Source: Chlamydiota bacterium
GTDB taxonomy: Bacteria > Chlamydiota > Chlamydiia > Chlamydiales > Simkaniaceae
Length of the DNA stretch: 14,796 nucleotides
Direction of reading: 5' to 3'
NCBI GenBank assembly: GCA_029556005.1
Contig: JAKQGT010000308.1
Span: forward strand, 1 to 14,796
Part shown: positions 7,156 to 14,796 of the stretch, in pieces
Position numbering within the stretch: the stretch's first letter is position 1
Layout: every line of letters begins with the position of its first letter
Made by a program: the position numbers and the translations under genes
Notes under the pieces: generated by a model
The model's input: the letters and a program-made list of their open reading frames with translations, nothing else
What the model was told of the DNA's origin: nothing
Databases searched by the model: none

Positions 7156-7320
7156 ATATACTCAAACAACTTCAAAAATTGGATTTTCGGCTGCGCCAAA
7201 GCACCGTAATTTGCCGATCTTAAATGACCTCATATTTCTAATATGAGGTCATTTAAGATCGACGCATTCCGAAAGCTTTCGAGTTGCCCAAAACCAACTT
7301 TTGAAGTTGTTTGAGTATAT
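7156..7320. mobile_element. Palindromic MITE-like element B, 165 bp
   Basis: Outer arms 7156-7182 and 7294-7320 are 27-bp inverted repeats with one mismatch. At the centre, 7215-7236 and 7240-7261 form a perfect 22-bp inverted repeat with a three-base loop. There is no open frame of note and no T run after the stem, so it is not a standard terminator. The outer ends read ATATACTC, leaving TA next to each end, which is compatible with TA target duplication (inference). A partial copy of its left end is at 928-958. The size and foldback form resemble non-autonomous transposable elements; a structured regulatory element between divergent promoters is the alternative. Confidence 0.7.
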
Positions 7321-7328
7321 GATATGCT
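7301..7328 (+). promoter_or_regulatory. Candidate outward promoter at the element B edge
   Basis: TTGAAG lies in the right terminal repeat, followed after 16 bases by TATGCT just outside the element. Each box matches four of six sigma-70 consensus positions and the pair points to the AsmA-like gene, about 120 bases away. Chance matches are common in DNA of this composition. Confidence 0.3.
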
Positions 7329-7448
7329 TAGATCCAATTTTAGATAAAGCTCCCTGCCACAATTGTGAATACAAACCTTCTTTTTAGATTTTTTCCTCTG
7401 CATTTTTCATTGTTTTGGGTTATGCTGTGAAGAAAAAATCAGTTCATT

Positions 7449-10400
7449 ATGGCACACCGAAAAAAGATAGTTTTATTTGGGGTGATCTTCACCTTTCTAT
7501 TAGCCTTTGTCATCTTGCATCATCCCCTCATCTGTATGGGGGCCAAATCTTATTTGAGCTCCCGTTTGCCGAGAGGGGGAAAGCTCACGTTTGAGTATAA
7601 AACGGCCCATATTGAAGCGGGGCAGTTTATCTTACATGATGTTGTGATTAGGCGTTTAGAAAAGGAGGGGAGTCCTGGATTTGACGTTCAAGTAGATGAT
7701 CTAAAGTTTGCCTTTGATTTTCAGCTTTTTCCCTTTCATTTTAAACCGAAGGTTGTCGTTGATCACCCTCAAGTGGATCTTGTTGCAGGAGATATCCGAG
7801 CTGTTGAGAAGAAAAAGACCGTTTATCAACTCCTGGATAAACATCTTTTTCGAACACCAATTAAAATTCGACAAGGGGAACTCCATTTTGGTGAGCAAGT
7901 GGCTTTTTTAAGTTTTGAAAGTCCAGAGGAGGGGAAGGCGGGATCGTTAAAACTCTCAAAAGAAATAGGGGCGGATACGGGGTTTTCTGCGACTTTTTCT
8001 AAGGAGGGACAAGAGCTCTCTTTTGCTATGGATTTTAAAAGTTTGGATCTCCCTTGGGTTTTTGAAATGGGGCGATACTTTTTCCCAGCCCTGAGCCCTG
8101 AAATAAAAGTGCAAGAGGGGAAAGTGGAGGGGTCTCTCTCTTTGAGCCTTTCTAATCCTCACACTATTGACTACGTGAAATACCATCTCGATTTAAATGC
8201 ATTAACTCTCGTTCATGAGAAATATGGAGTGCAGTTAGATCTCCATCATATTGGATGGAAAGAACACTTTGCCACCAAGCAAGAATTGGGGGAGATGGGC
8301 TCTCATGCATTTTTTGAAAAAGTTTGGCCCTATTTTATTGGGGATGGAGAGCTTTCAGGATTAAAAATTACGATTGGGGATTCAGAGGAAACGCGTCACT
8401 GGGAAATGGCAGATGTCCGGGGTGGGCTCCGATTTAGTAAACAAAATGCCCCTTTTGTCCATCTTTATGGTACCTTTAGTTGCGATCAGCGAGACTATCC
8501 CTTTCAGTTAACAGGTGAGGGATTTATTGAAGATGAAGAATTTTGGAAAATCGCTGCCGACTTAAATCTCCAAGGCGAAGATAAGACGCGGGTTTATGTC
8601 GCTTTCACCTCTAGAGGAGAGCATCGATATTTATTACAAACAGAGTTTGCTGAAGTCAATACAGATCTTTTAGGTCTTTTTCATCACTTAACGGCGATCC
8701 AGGCTCCCAAAGCCCAGGCATTGAAAGTAGAAAAAGGGATCTTTGCTGGAAAAATGCAAGGTTGGATTGAAGATAAAAAATTAAAACGCTTAGAAGTGAT
8801 CCACTTTCTTTCAAAAGAGGTGCAAGCGACTTTCCCCAGCCAAGCCCTTGTCTGTCGGGCAGATGAGGTGAGTGGAAAAGGGGAATTTGATTTTTCCACA
8901 CCTGATTTTTTTGATGGAACTTTTTGGGAACTCGCTGTTGTAGAAGGAAAAATCCAAACGCAAAGAGAGCAACAAGTCGATCATCTTTGTTGCCATATTT
9001 CTATGCACGATCAATACATTAAACCCTCCAAGCTCGCCTGTTGGTTAAAGGGGGTGAAAGGGGAGGTGCTGTTTGAGGGGCTTTACACCCATCTTAACCT
9101 AAATATGGGGATTGAACTCTTTCCTGAAGCATTTTCTGAGTTCATGGGATTGAAGAAAAGTAAAGCACTCAAAGAACCGATCGCTTTGGATGTAAATATC
9201 CACTTAAAAACAGTTCAAGAACGCATGACTGTAGAGGGGCTTTTGACCTGTCTCCATGGGGAAAAACAAAAGGATACGGTGCAGTTTGGATGGAATTGGA
9301 ATCTCGCTAAATTATGGATGGGTGGTTTTCAAGAAGCCTTAGACTTAGGTTGGTTTAAAGCTGTGGATTTGTCTGATCATACGTTGAATATCCCTTTATT
9401 GTTAGGGAATCGCAACTGGAGAGGCGAAGGGAAGGTGAATCTCGATGGAACCTTTAATGCTCACGCTGTCGAATTTAGTCTAGATCCTACAGATTTGATT
9501 TATCGTTCTTCAGCTGTTGATATCATGCCGAATCCCAAGAAAGAAGGAAAAGCTCCGAGTTGTACGTTTAATTTTGATTTTAAGGAAAAAAATTGGCGCG
9601 GCAAAATTCCTCTGAAGGGAGCTAAACTCCTAGAGCATTCTTTTGGTCTCGAATTTGATTCCTTCACTTCAGAAGTCGATCTAGAGCGAGAAGAATTCCT
9701 TTTCCAAAATGTAGATGCCTATTCGCAGGGTGTCCGGTTTCAAGCAGAAATGGCTTTAGATTATAAAGATAGCGATCAAAGCGAACTGACCATTAATACA
9801 TACCAAATTGATGGTGAAGCTCATCACGTGATGGGATTTCTCCGCCATTTTGAGCTATTCAAAACACTCAACCTTCCTCTGCAAGGGACGATTAGAAGTG
9901 GCCCTGGTGAGATGAGGCTTAGAGCTTATGTTGGCGAGAGAGGGGAGCTTTTAGAGTGGAAAATCGCCCTCCACTTCCAAGAAGGGCGCTACCCTTTTTC
10001 TAAGACCTTAGCATTTGAGAATCTTGCGGGTGATCTCTATTATTCTGCAGAAGATCAACTTTTTAAAATCAAAAAAGCGGAAGGACAACTCCTTTTATGT
10101 GCAGGTGAAAAACCGAAATCTTATGAGCTCAATATTCCTCTTTTGGAATTAGATGCAGGGCATGGGTGTTGGAATTATGATGTGCGTTTAGAAGCCCCTA
10201 CTCATGATATCTGCCGTATTGTGGGAACCGCTTTGAAAGAAGATAAAGAACTGGAATTTTTAATCGATCATGAACGCTCCCGTCTCTTTGGTGCGAAAAT
10301 GGATGTCTCAAAACTCTCCTTCACAGAAGAAGGACTGCTTAGTCAAGTGGAAGCAAACATGTTGATGTCTTCATTAGATCTTTTTCATCATGTTGACTTC

Positions 10401-12482
10401 TTGAGTTCTGCGGGACTAATGCCTCTCAAGCCCATCTTTGTTCATGAAATGAGAACGCCGCAGTTTGAAGGGGAAACAAAGCTTGCTTTTTCGTTTAACA
10501 GAGGGGAAGAAAGGCTCACGTTTAAAGCGAGTAGCGATCATCTTCTTTGTGGACCTTTAAATCTTGATCACTTAGCGATCCATATGGAGAGGAATGGGGA
10601 TCATATCATTTTAGATCAATTCGAAGCGGGATCCTTAGCCATGAGGGCGAGTATGGACAAGGATCAAGATGTCTGGTCGATGCCGCAGTTTGAAGTTAAT
10701 TGGAAATCATGCCATTTAAAAGGGGGGAAAGGCTCTTTTAATGAGAAGGAAAAGAAACTGAAATTGCCCCTTGAAGGGCTTAAAGTGCAACTCGAAGAGC
10801 TGAAGACACTCTTTCCTCTATCTGCACTCGATTGGAGTTATTTAACAGGGACCCTCTTTGCCACAGGAGAACTCACTTTTGATTTGTCAAAAGGGCTCAG
10901 AAATCTCTCTTTTGACTCTGCGATTAAAATGGTTGGAGAGAACTTTGGAAGAGGGAAGCTCCGTTTAGAAAGCTCAGAGACTCTGCACCTATCCTTTGAT
11001 CTCGATCAGGGATTTGAAATGAAAGAGGCGAATTTTAACTTCCTTCACCCTCGTTCTAATCAACATTGGGCCAAGTGTCATTTTGATACCTTAGCGTTTG
11101 TTAACCAGGAGTGGAAAGGGGAGAATTTTATTTTGATCGTTCCTCCTGAAATGATTCAATTCTTAGGACAGACGCGTTCTTTGCCCCATCTAGGATATGA
11201 AGAAGAGCGGTTAATGCTTTTTGATCATCCCGTGCGGTGGGATAATCAAATCGAAGCGACAATGGATTTTACGATTGGAAAAGAATCGCAAGCCCAAGGA
11301 CATCTTAAAGAGGGGTATTATTGGATAGGGGATAAGGCCTGGTATTTGAATGATTTTGCCTTTGTTTATGAAAAAGAAGCCTTTGACCTTAACCTCAACA
11401 CCCTTTTTGACGAACACCCGTTTGATCTCAAGGCCCACCTTTCTTTCCTCCCTCACCTCACCTCCAAAATTGTGATTCAAGAAACCTTTCGCGAAGAGCG
11501 TGGGAGTGGAAAACCCCTTGTCATTAATACCGGATGGAATGAACAGGAAGGTTTTTATATCCGTAATATTGAGGGGCAAGTCTGTGGGCTCGATTTCGAT
11601 TTTCACCATAACCCTAGAGAATCCTTTCTAGACAGGGCCGTACTTTCAGGGCAGCTTAAAGTGAATGTTCCCACTTTTGTGAAACTTCTCCCTAAAGAAG
11701 TTCAAGAAGCGGTTCAAACCTTTGAAATCGGCAAAGGGTATGAACTTAGTGGAGACCTCACGTTATCTAAGCTAAATTTTGAGGATTCCCATTTTATCGG
11801 TTATCTCAAAGGAAAAAACTTTCAGCTTATGGGTTCCGTGATGGGAACGCTATTGAGTGAAATCGCTATCCACCCCCATAACATTGAGCTTACAAAGTTT
11901 AACGTGAGTGATGCCTCCGGCATTTTTAAAATGGAATCTATTCGGATCGAGCAGATGCCCGATGAAAGGTGGCACTTAGTCATTCCCGAACTCGCTATTC
12001 AAGATTTTCGCCCCAGTCTTCTGAAGAAAATTGGAAAATATCCGGGACGGATTAAACCGCTAACGATTCGGGAACTCTATTTTCGTAATATTCGTGGATA
12101 TTTAGGAGAGGCTAAAAGTTTTACAGGGAAAGGGGAGCTGAACTTCATCAATACGTTTAAAAGAGATTACAACCTACTCGATATTCCTTTTGAGATTTTG
12201 GGACGGTTAGGGCTTGATATGGGACTTTTAGTTCCTGTCCGAGGGGACCTTAACTTCGTTATGGTCGATGGTCGCATTTATCTAACAGAACTCAAGGGAA
12301 GTTATAGTGAAGGAAAACGGTCTCAGTTTTTCATTTCTCCCTCTCAACCCTCTTACGTCGATTTTGATGGCAACTTGAATATCAATATCAAAATGAAGCA
12401 GTATGTTCTCCTCAAAATTACCGAACCCTTCACCCTTTCTATTGCGGGAACCTTTGAAAACCCCAAATATGGCTTGAAGTAG
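7449..12482 (+). CDS. AsmA/TamB-like giant envelope protein, 1677 aa
   Basis: Residues 7-24 form one N-terminal membrane helix after MAHRKK, and the rest is extracytoplasmic, made of repeated amphipathic beta strands with the spacing seen in AsmA, TamB, YhdP and YdbH proteins. That superfamily is thought to form long grooves that carry phospholipids between inner and outer membranes. The C-terminal part (about 1581-1677) has the typical pattern LLVPVRGDLNFVMVDGRIYL, then a strand-rich end closing with FTLSIAGTFENPKYG, as in AsmA-like C-terminal domains. There are scattered cysteines and no enzyme motif. I cannot say which branch of the superfamily it belongs to, so no symbol is given. The ATG at 7449 is the first in the frame and fits the membrane anchor, though no strong ribosome site is visible. 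Its TAG stop shares its last base with the GTG start of the ComF-like gene, indicating coupled translation. Confidence 0.8.
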   Translation: MAHRKKIVLFGVIFTFLLAFVILHHPLICMGAKSYLSSRLPRGGKLTFEYKTAHIEAGQFILHDVVIRRLEKEGSPGFDVQVDDLKFAFDFQLFPFHFKPKVVVDHPQVDLVAGDIRAVEKKKTVYQLLDKHLFRTPIKIRQGELHFGEQVAFLSFESPEEGKAGSLKLSKEIGADTGFSATFSKEGQELSFAMDFKSLDLPWVFEMGRYFFPALSPEIKVQEGKVEGSLSLSLSNPHTIDYVKYHLDLNALTLVHEKYGVQLDLHHIGWKEHFATKQELGEMGSHAFFEKVWPYFIGDGELSGLKITIGDSEETRHWEMADVRGGLRFSKQNAPFVHLYGTFSCDQRDYPFQLTGEGFIEDEEFWKIAADLNLQGEDKTRVYVAFTSRGEHRYLLQTEFAEVNTDLLGLFHHLTAIQAPKAQALKVEKGIFAGKMQGWIEDKKLKRLEVIHFLSKEVQATFPSQALVCRADEVSGKGEFDFSTPDFFDGTFWELAVVEGKIQTQREQQVDHLCCHISMHDQYIKPSKLACWLKGVKGEVLFEGLYTHLNLNMGIELFPEAFSEFMGLKKSKALKEPIALDVNIHLKTVQERMTVEGLLTCLHGEKQKDTVQFGWNWNLAKLWMGGFQEALDLGWFKAVDLSDHTLNIPLLLGNRNWRGEGKVNLDGTFNAHAVEFSLDPTDLIYRSSAVDIMPNPKKEGKAPSCTFNFDFKEKNWRGKIPLKGAKLLEHSFGLEFDSFTSEVDLEREEFLFQNVDAYSQGVRFQAEMALDYKDSDQSELTINTYQIDGEAHHVMGFLRHFELFKTLNLPLQGTIRSGPGEMRLRAYVGERGELLEWKIALHFQEGRYPFSKTLAFENLAGDLYYSAEDQLFKIKKAEGQLLLCAGEKPKSYELNIPLLELDAGHGCWNYDVRLEAPTHDICRIVGTALKEDKELEFLIDHERSRLFGAKMDVSKLSFTEEGLLSQVEANMLMSSLDLFHHVDFLSSAGLMPLKPIFVHEMRTPQFEGETKLAFSFNRGEERLTFKASSDHLLCGPLNLDHLAIHMERNGDHIILDQFEAGSLAMRASMDKDQDVWSMPQFEVNWKSCHLKGGKGSFNEKEKKLKLPLEGLKVQLEELKTLFPLSALDWSYLTGTLFATGELTFDLSKGLRNLSFDSAIKMVGENFGRGKLRLESSETLHLSFDLDQGFEMKEANFNFLHPRSNQHWAKCHFDTLAFVNQEWKGENFILIVPPEMIQFLGQTRSLPHLGYEEERLMLFDHPVRWDNQIEATMDFTIGKESQAQGHLKEGYYWIGDKAWYLNDFAFVYEKEAFDLNLNTLFDEHPFDLKAHLSFLPHLTSKIVIQETFREERGSGKPLVINTGWNEQEGFYIRNIEGQVCGLDFDFHHNPRESFLDRAVLSGQLKVNVPTFVKLLPKEVQEAVQTFEIGKGYELSGDLTLSKLNFEDSHFIGYLKGKNFQLMGSVMGTLLSEIAIHPHNIELTKFNVSDASGIFKMESIRIEQMPDERWHLVIPELAIQDFRPSLLKKIGKYPGRIKPLTIRELYFRNIRGYLGEAKSFTGKGELNFINTFKRDYNLLDIPFEILGRLGLDMGLLVPVRGDLNFVMVDGRIYLTELKGSYSEGKRSQFFISPSQPSYVDFDGNLNINIKMKQYVLLKITEPFTLSIAGTFENPKYGLK

Positions 12483-13075
12483 TGTTTCTGAAGGATCTCC
12501 TTAGGTTTGTGTATCCCGCAGAGTGTTTACACTGTGAAGAGGAAGTGGATGCCTCTCATCAGGTGCTATGTAGAGCGTGTTTGGCTCAGATTGAGTGGGT
12601 GAATACAAGCTGCATGTGCTGCAAAGCCCCTATAGAGGAAGGGAAACAGTGTCAGAGGTGTCAAAAGCGCCCTATTTACCTGAGAGGGCATGCCTCATTT
12701 TTTACCCCTCAAGGACCGATTTTAGCCCTCCAGAATGCTTTTTATCGTTCCGGGAGGGCTGAGACCCTTGCGGCTTTGTTAGTGGTGGGTTTTTCTCCCT
12801 TGACCTTTCCGATTCCAGATCTAGTCACCCCCTATCTTCGCCCCAGAAGCGAGGGGTTCTTTCTAAAAAAACAACCGGGCGTCCTATTAGCAAGAGGACT
12901 TGCGAAAGCTTTGAATTGTGCGTTTGCCATGCCAAGCCCGCGCTTAGAAGGAAAAAGTGTTTTATTAGTGTGTGATTGGCTTACAAATACAGAATCTATC
13001 TATGAGAGTAAACAGCACTTGAAACAGTATTTCCCCAAAGCACTTTATTCCCTCGCCTTGATCGATGCTCGTTAG
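12482..13075 (+). CDS. ComF-like protein with degenerate phosphoribosyltransferase domain
   Basis: The 197-aa product has the ComF layout: a Cys-rich N-terminus (Cys15/18, 30/33, 44/46/47, 57/60) that would bind zinc, then a phosphoribosyltransferase-like fold. ComF/GntX proteins are linked in other bacteria to DNA uptake. Here the family's R-G-F-N-Q stretch is replaced by KKQPGVLLARGLAKAL (129-144). The PRPP-binding loop, normally of the form VDDVxTTG, reads VCDWLTNTES (163-172), keeping one acidic residue and losing the Thr-Thr-Gly. Catalysis is therefore doubtful; a zinc-binding or nucleic-acid role is possible. The start is GTG at 12482, sharing a base with the stop of the AsmA-like gene, and the reading begins MFLKDLLRFVYPAEC as in other ComF proteins. 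The stop lies two bases from the dnaA stop. I assign family membership but no symbol. Confidence 0.75.
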   Translation: MFLKDLLRFVYPAECLHCEEEVDASHQVLCRACLAQIEWVNTSCMCCKAPIEEGKQCQRCQKRPIYLRGHASFFTPQGPILALQNAFYRSGRAETLAALLVVGFSPLTFPIPDLVTPYLRPRSEGFFLKKQPGVLLARGLAKALNCAFAMPSPRLEGKSVLLVCDWLTNTESIYESKQHLKQYFPKALYSLALIDAR

Positions 13076-13089
13076 ATCTAAGCTTCGAT
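13061..13089 (+). terminator. Hairpin spanning the convergent stop codons
   Basis: ATCGATGCT (13061-13069) pairs with AGCTTCGAT (13081-13089) apart from one T-T mismatch, with an 11-base loop that holds both stop codons. On the plus strand it is followed by ATTTTG, so it could terminate the ComF-like transcript. The minus-strand side has no T run. With only two bases between genes there is no room for another terminator. Confidence 0.35.
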
Positions 13090-14412
13090 ATTTTGACGTG
13101 TCATTTGGATTTGACGCCGAAGGATTTCGTCATGCTCGAGTTGTTTGGCGATTTTTTTCCACGCATGGAGAAGAGTTGAATGGGTTTTTCCCCCGAAGGA
13201 AGAGGCGATTTTCATGAGGGATTCTCCAAGAAGTTCTTTGGCTAAATACATGGCAATCTGCCGAGGGAACGCCACTTCTTTTGCACGCGAGCTTCCCCTT
13301 AAATCATTTTCACGCACATTAAACATCGAGGCGACGCTGTGCAAAATGCGGTCTACAGAGATTTTCGAACGGGCAGGGGCTTGGAACATTTCGCCGAGTG
13401 TTTTATCCACGACTTCTTGGGATATTTCCAAATGCATTAAGCGACAGAAGGCTCCTAAACGGTTAATGGCCCCTTCGAGTTGCCTAACGTTGCTGTAGAT
13501 ATGTTCCGCAATATAAAAAGCGATTTGATTGGGAAGTTTTAGCCCTGTTTGTTCTGCTTTATATTGGAGAATGGCAACACGCGTTTCTAAATCTGGGGTG
13601 CCGATATGGGCCACTAACCCCCACTCCATACGTGCAATCATCCGTTCGGAGAGTTGGAGTTGTCCAGGGGGTTTATCGCTGGTAATGACAATTTGCTTAT
13701 TGGAGTTGATAAGGGCTTCGAACATGTTGCAAAATTCTTCCTCAAAGTTTAAGCGGTTTTGCAAAAACTGAATATCATCGACGAGGAGAATATCTAAATT
13801 ACGGTAGTACCGTTTCATTTTATCGACAGATTTATTGCGCAAGTGATAGACGAGATCATTGATAAAAGCTTCGGTGGTGATGCATTGAATCTGCATCTTT
13901 TTATGGTGTTGCTTCACAAAGTGACCAATCCCATGCAAAAGATGTGTTTTCCCCAGCCCTACACCTCCATGGATAAAGAGAGGGTTATAGGATTTTGTCG
14001 GTCTAGAAGCGACAGCTAAAGCTGCCGATTTAATGAATTGGTTAGAAGGGCCCTCAATGAAATTATCAAAAGTGTAAGAGGCATTAAAACGGAGTTCATG
14101 CTCCATGTCGGGCTTTTTTTTAGGGCGCATTAGAGGGGTCTTGATGGGCTGCTCTTTTTGCCCCTCTTTGATCAAGAAGGTAATGAGAGGGAACCCTTTT
14201 TTATCTTTTGGAAAAAAACTGGCTAAAGCTTCTTGGTAATTATCGAGAAGGTACTCTTGAACGAAAACATTGGGGACTTGCAAAGTAATGGGATCTGAAT
14301 TTCCGATGCGCTCAATAGGAGCGATCCAGTTTTCATACTCAGCGCGGGAACAGCGATTTTGCATAAAAGAGAGAAAGTCCGCCCATACATCTTCTTTTGT
14401 TTCCGTTGTCAC
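13078..14412 (-). CDS. dnaA: Chromosomal replication initiator protein DnaA
   Basis: A 444-aa DnaA with all domains. Domain I (1-80) carries the [24 protein letters not shown] pattern; domain II is a short Lys/Pro-rich linker (about 84-105). The AAA+ domain has Walker A GGVGLGKT (149-156), Walker [10 protein letters not shown] (209-217), sensor 1 VITSD (242-246), the box VII arginine in ARMEWGL (Arg261) and sensor 2 NVRQLEG (Arg310). Domain IV ends with [16 protein letters not shown] (406-421), the DNA-binding signature. Most DnaA proteins read GGRDHTTVLHA there; this one has Lys and Thr410 in place of Arg and the base-contacting Asp. Chlamydiae carry two dnaA genes, and this variant beside nqr genes fits the second copy (from memory). 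The start is GTG at 14412 with AAGAGG eight bases upstream. Confidence 0.97.
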   Translation of the reverse strand: MTTETKEDVWADFLSFMQNRCSRAEYENWIAPIERIGNSDPITLQVPNVFVQEYLLDNYQEALASFFPKDKKGFPLITFLIKEGQKEQPIKTPLMRPKKKPDMEHELRFNASYTFDNFIEGPSNQFIKSAALAVASRPTKSYNPLFIHGGVGLGKTHLLHGIGHFVKQHHKKMQIQCITTEAFINDLVYHLRNKSVDKMKRYYRNLDILLVDDIQFLQNRLNFEEEFCNMFEALINSNKQIVITSDKPPGQLQLSERMIARMEWGLVAHIGTPDLETRVAILQYKAEQTGLKLPNQIAFYIAEHIYSNVRQLEGAINRLGAFCRLMHLEISQEVVDKTLGEMFQAPARSKISVDRILHSVASMFNVRENDLRGSSRAKEVAFPRQIAMYLAKELLGESLMKIASSFGGKTHSTLLHAWKKIAKQLEHDEILRRQIQMTRQNIEA

Positions 14413-14430
14413 ACGCTTACCTCTTAAAAG

Positions 14431-14450
14431 TTATCGACAAAGTTTCCACA
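14431..14450. promoter_or_regulatory. Two DnaA-box-like sites in the dnaA leader
   Basis: TTATCGACA (14431-14439) differs from the DnaA box TTATCCACA at one position. GTTTCCACA (14442-14450) differs at two. They are in tandem, two bases apart, about 20-40 bases before the dnaA start, where DnaA binding could repress its own synthesis. Low-affinity sites are expected for autoregulation; chance cannot be excluded. Confidence 0.45.
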
Positions 14451-14578
14451 GGAAAACTGCGGATTTTTTTTTCGCCGAAACACTACCACCATTACACTCT
14501 TTCAGCAACAAAAAAGCTAAACCAACGCGAATTTTAGATGAAATCTCTACTTGAAGCTTTAGATTTTTGATGACACCC

Positions 14579-14796
14579 CTAGTAGTTTCCTTCATGAGTG
14601 CGAAAATGGGTTGCGCCTATCGATGAAAGAATGTTGAGAATGGGATCAACAACAGCTTTTTTCCATGCTTCAAACTCTCCTACAGCTATGCTTAACTTGA
14701 TATCTATAACAAAAGCTTCATCATCGCTTTTAGGAAAGATCCGAACCGTTCTTTGATCAGAGCTGTTGATCAGGTATTTTCCGATATAGGCTTTTT
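14579..14796 (-). CDS. Unrecognised gene, C-terminal 71 aa only
   Basis: A frame open from the window edge to TAG at 14579-14581 gives 71 residues starting KAYIGKYLINSSDQRT and ending SIGATHFRTHEGNY. It mixes short beta-like segments (RTVRIFP, AFVIDIKLSIAVG) with an amphipathic helix (EFEAWKKAVVDPILNILSSI), which looks like a real globular domain end. No catalytic motif is visible and I do not recognise the family. It lies upstream of dnaA in the same direction, separated by 166 bases that contain an AAATCT/AGATTT hairpin (14541-14566). The N-terminus is outside the window. Confidence 0.55.
   Translation of the reverse strand, partial: KAYIGKYLINSSDQRTVRIFPKSDDEAFVIDIKLSIAVGEFEAWKKAVVDPILNILSSIGATHFRTHEGNY

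Larger units (their letters stand above)
7129..7448. other. Divergent intergenic region, vWA gene / AsmA-like gene
   Basis: A 320-base spacer between divergent starts. Most of it (7156-7320) is the palindromic element B. The left remainder holds the AAAGGA ribosome site of the vWA gene. The right remainder, 7321-7448, is AT-rich and contains no gene I can support; the only promoter-like match is the one reaching out of element B (7301-7328). No convincing ribosome site precedes the ATG at 7449. Confidence 0.6.

Noticed and set aside
7215..7261. Perfect 22-bp hairpin as a rho-independent terminator
   Set aside because: No T run follows on either strand and it sits between divergent starts, where a terminator is not expected; it is better treated as the core of the palindromic element.
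1..14796. tRNA, rRNA or CRISPR array
   Set aside because: I saw no cloverleaf, ribosomal RNA stretch or regularly spaced short direct repeats; the only tandem repeats are within the vWA coding region.

Overview
The window looks like chromosome from a chlamydia-related bacterium (phylum Chlamydiota, probably an environmental lineage rather than Chlamydia itself). The evidence is a minus-strand nqrB-nqrC-nqrD-nqrE block for the sodium-pumping NADH:quinone oxidoreductase, without nqrA or nqrF, in the same neighbourhood as a dnaA gene. As I recall, Chlamydia has the same grouping beside its second dnaA copy. This assignment rests on gene content and protein motifs, not on a database search.

Layout. 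1-206: a tiny minus-strand ORF and a very AT-rich spacer. 207-4831: the nqr block, all minus strand. It is abnormal in two ways: an AT-rich plus-strand alpha/beta-hydrolase-like gene (1052-1840) sits between nqrD and nqrE, and nqrB is broken into two frames around 4026-4042. 4832-4999: a 168-bp element with 31-bp imperfect terminal inverted repeats, starting at the base next to the nqrB start codon. 5050-7128: a minus-strand gene for a 692-aa protein with three tandem four-helix membrane modules followed by a von Willebrand A domain with an intact MIDAS. 7156-7320: a second palindromic element of 165 bp with different ends, in the divergent spacer. 7449-13075: plus-strand pair of a 1677-aa AsmA/TamB-like envelope protein and a degenerate ComF-like protein, overlapping by one base. 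13078-14412: dnaA on the minus strand, convergent with the ComF-like gene and only two bases from it. 14579-14796: the 3' end of an unrecognised minus-strand gene.

How the parts relate. NqrB-E are membrane subunits of one Na+ pump; NqrA and NqrF must be encoded elsewhere. The [2Fe-2S] cysteines of NqrD and NqrE are conserved, but both covalent-FMN motifs (NqrB, NqrC) carry serine where threonine is usual. The AsmA-like protein probably acts in envelope lipid handling. The vWA protein is the most unusual architecture here and its function is unknown. Two palindromic elements and one 31-bp partial copy all lie immediately 5' of genes (nqrB, the vWA/AsmA divergent pair, nqrE), so they may shape local transcription.
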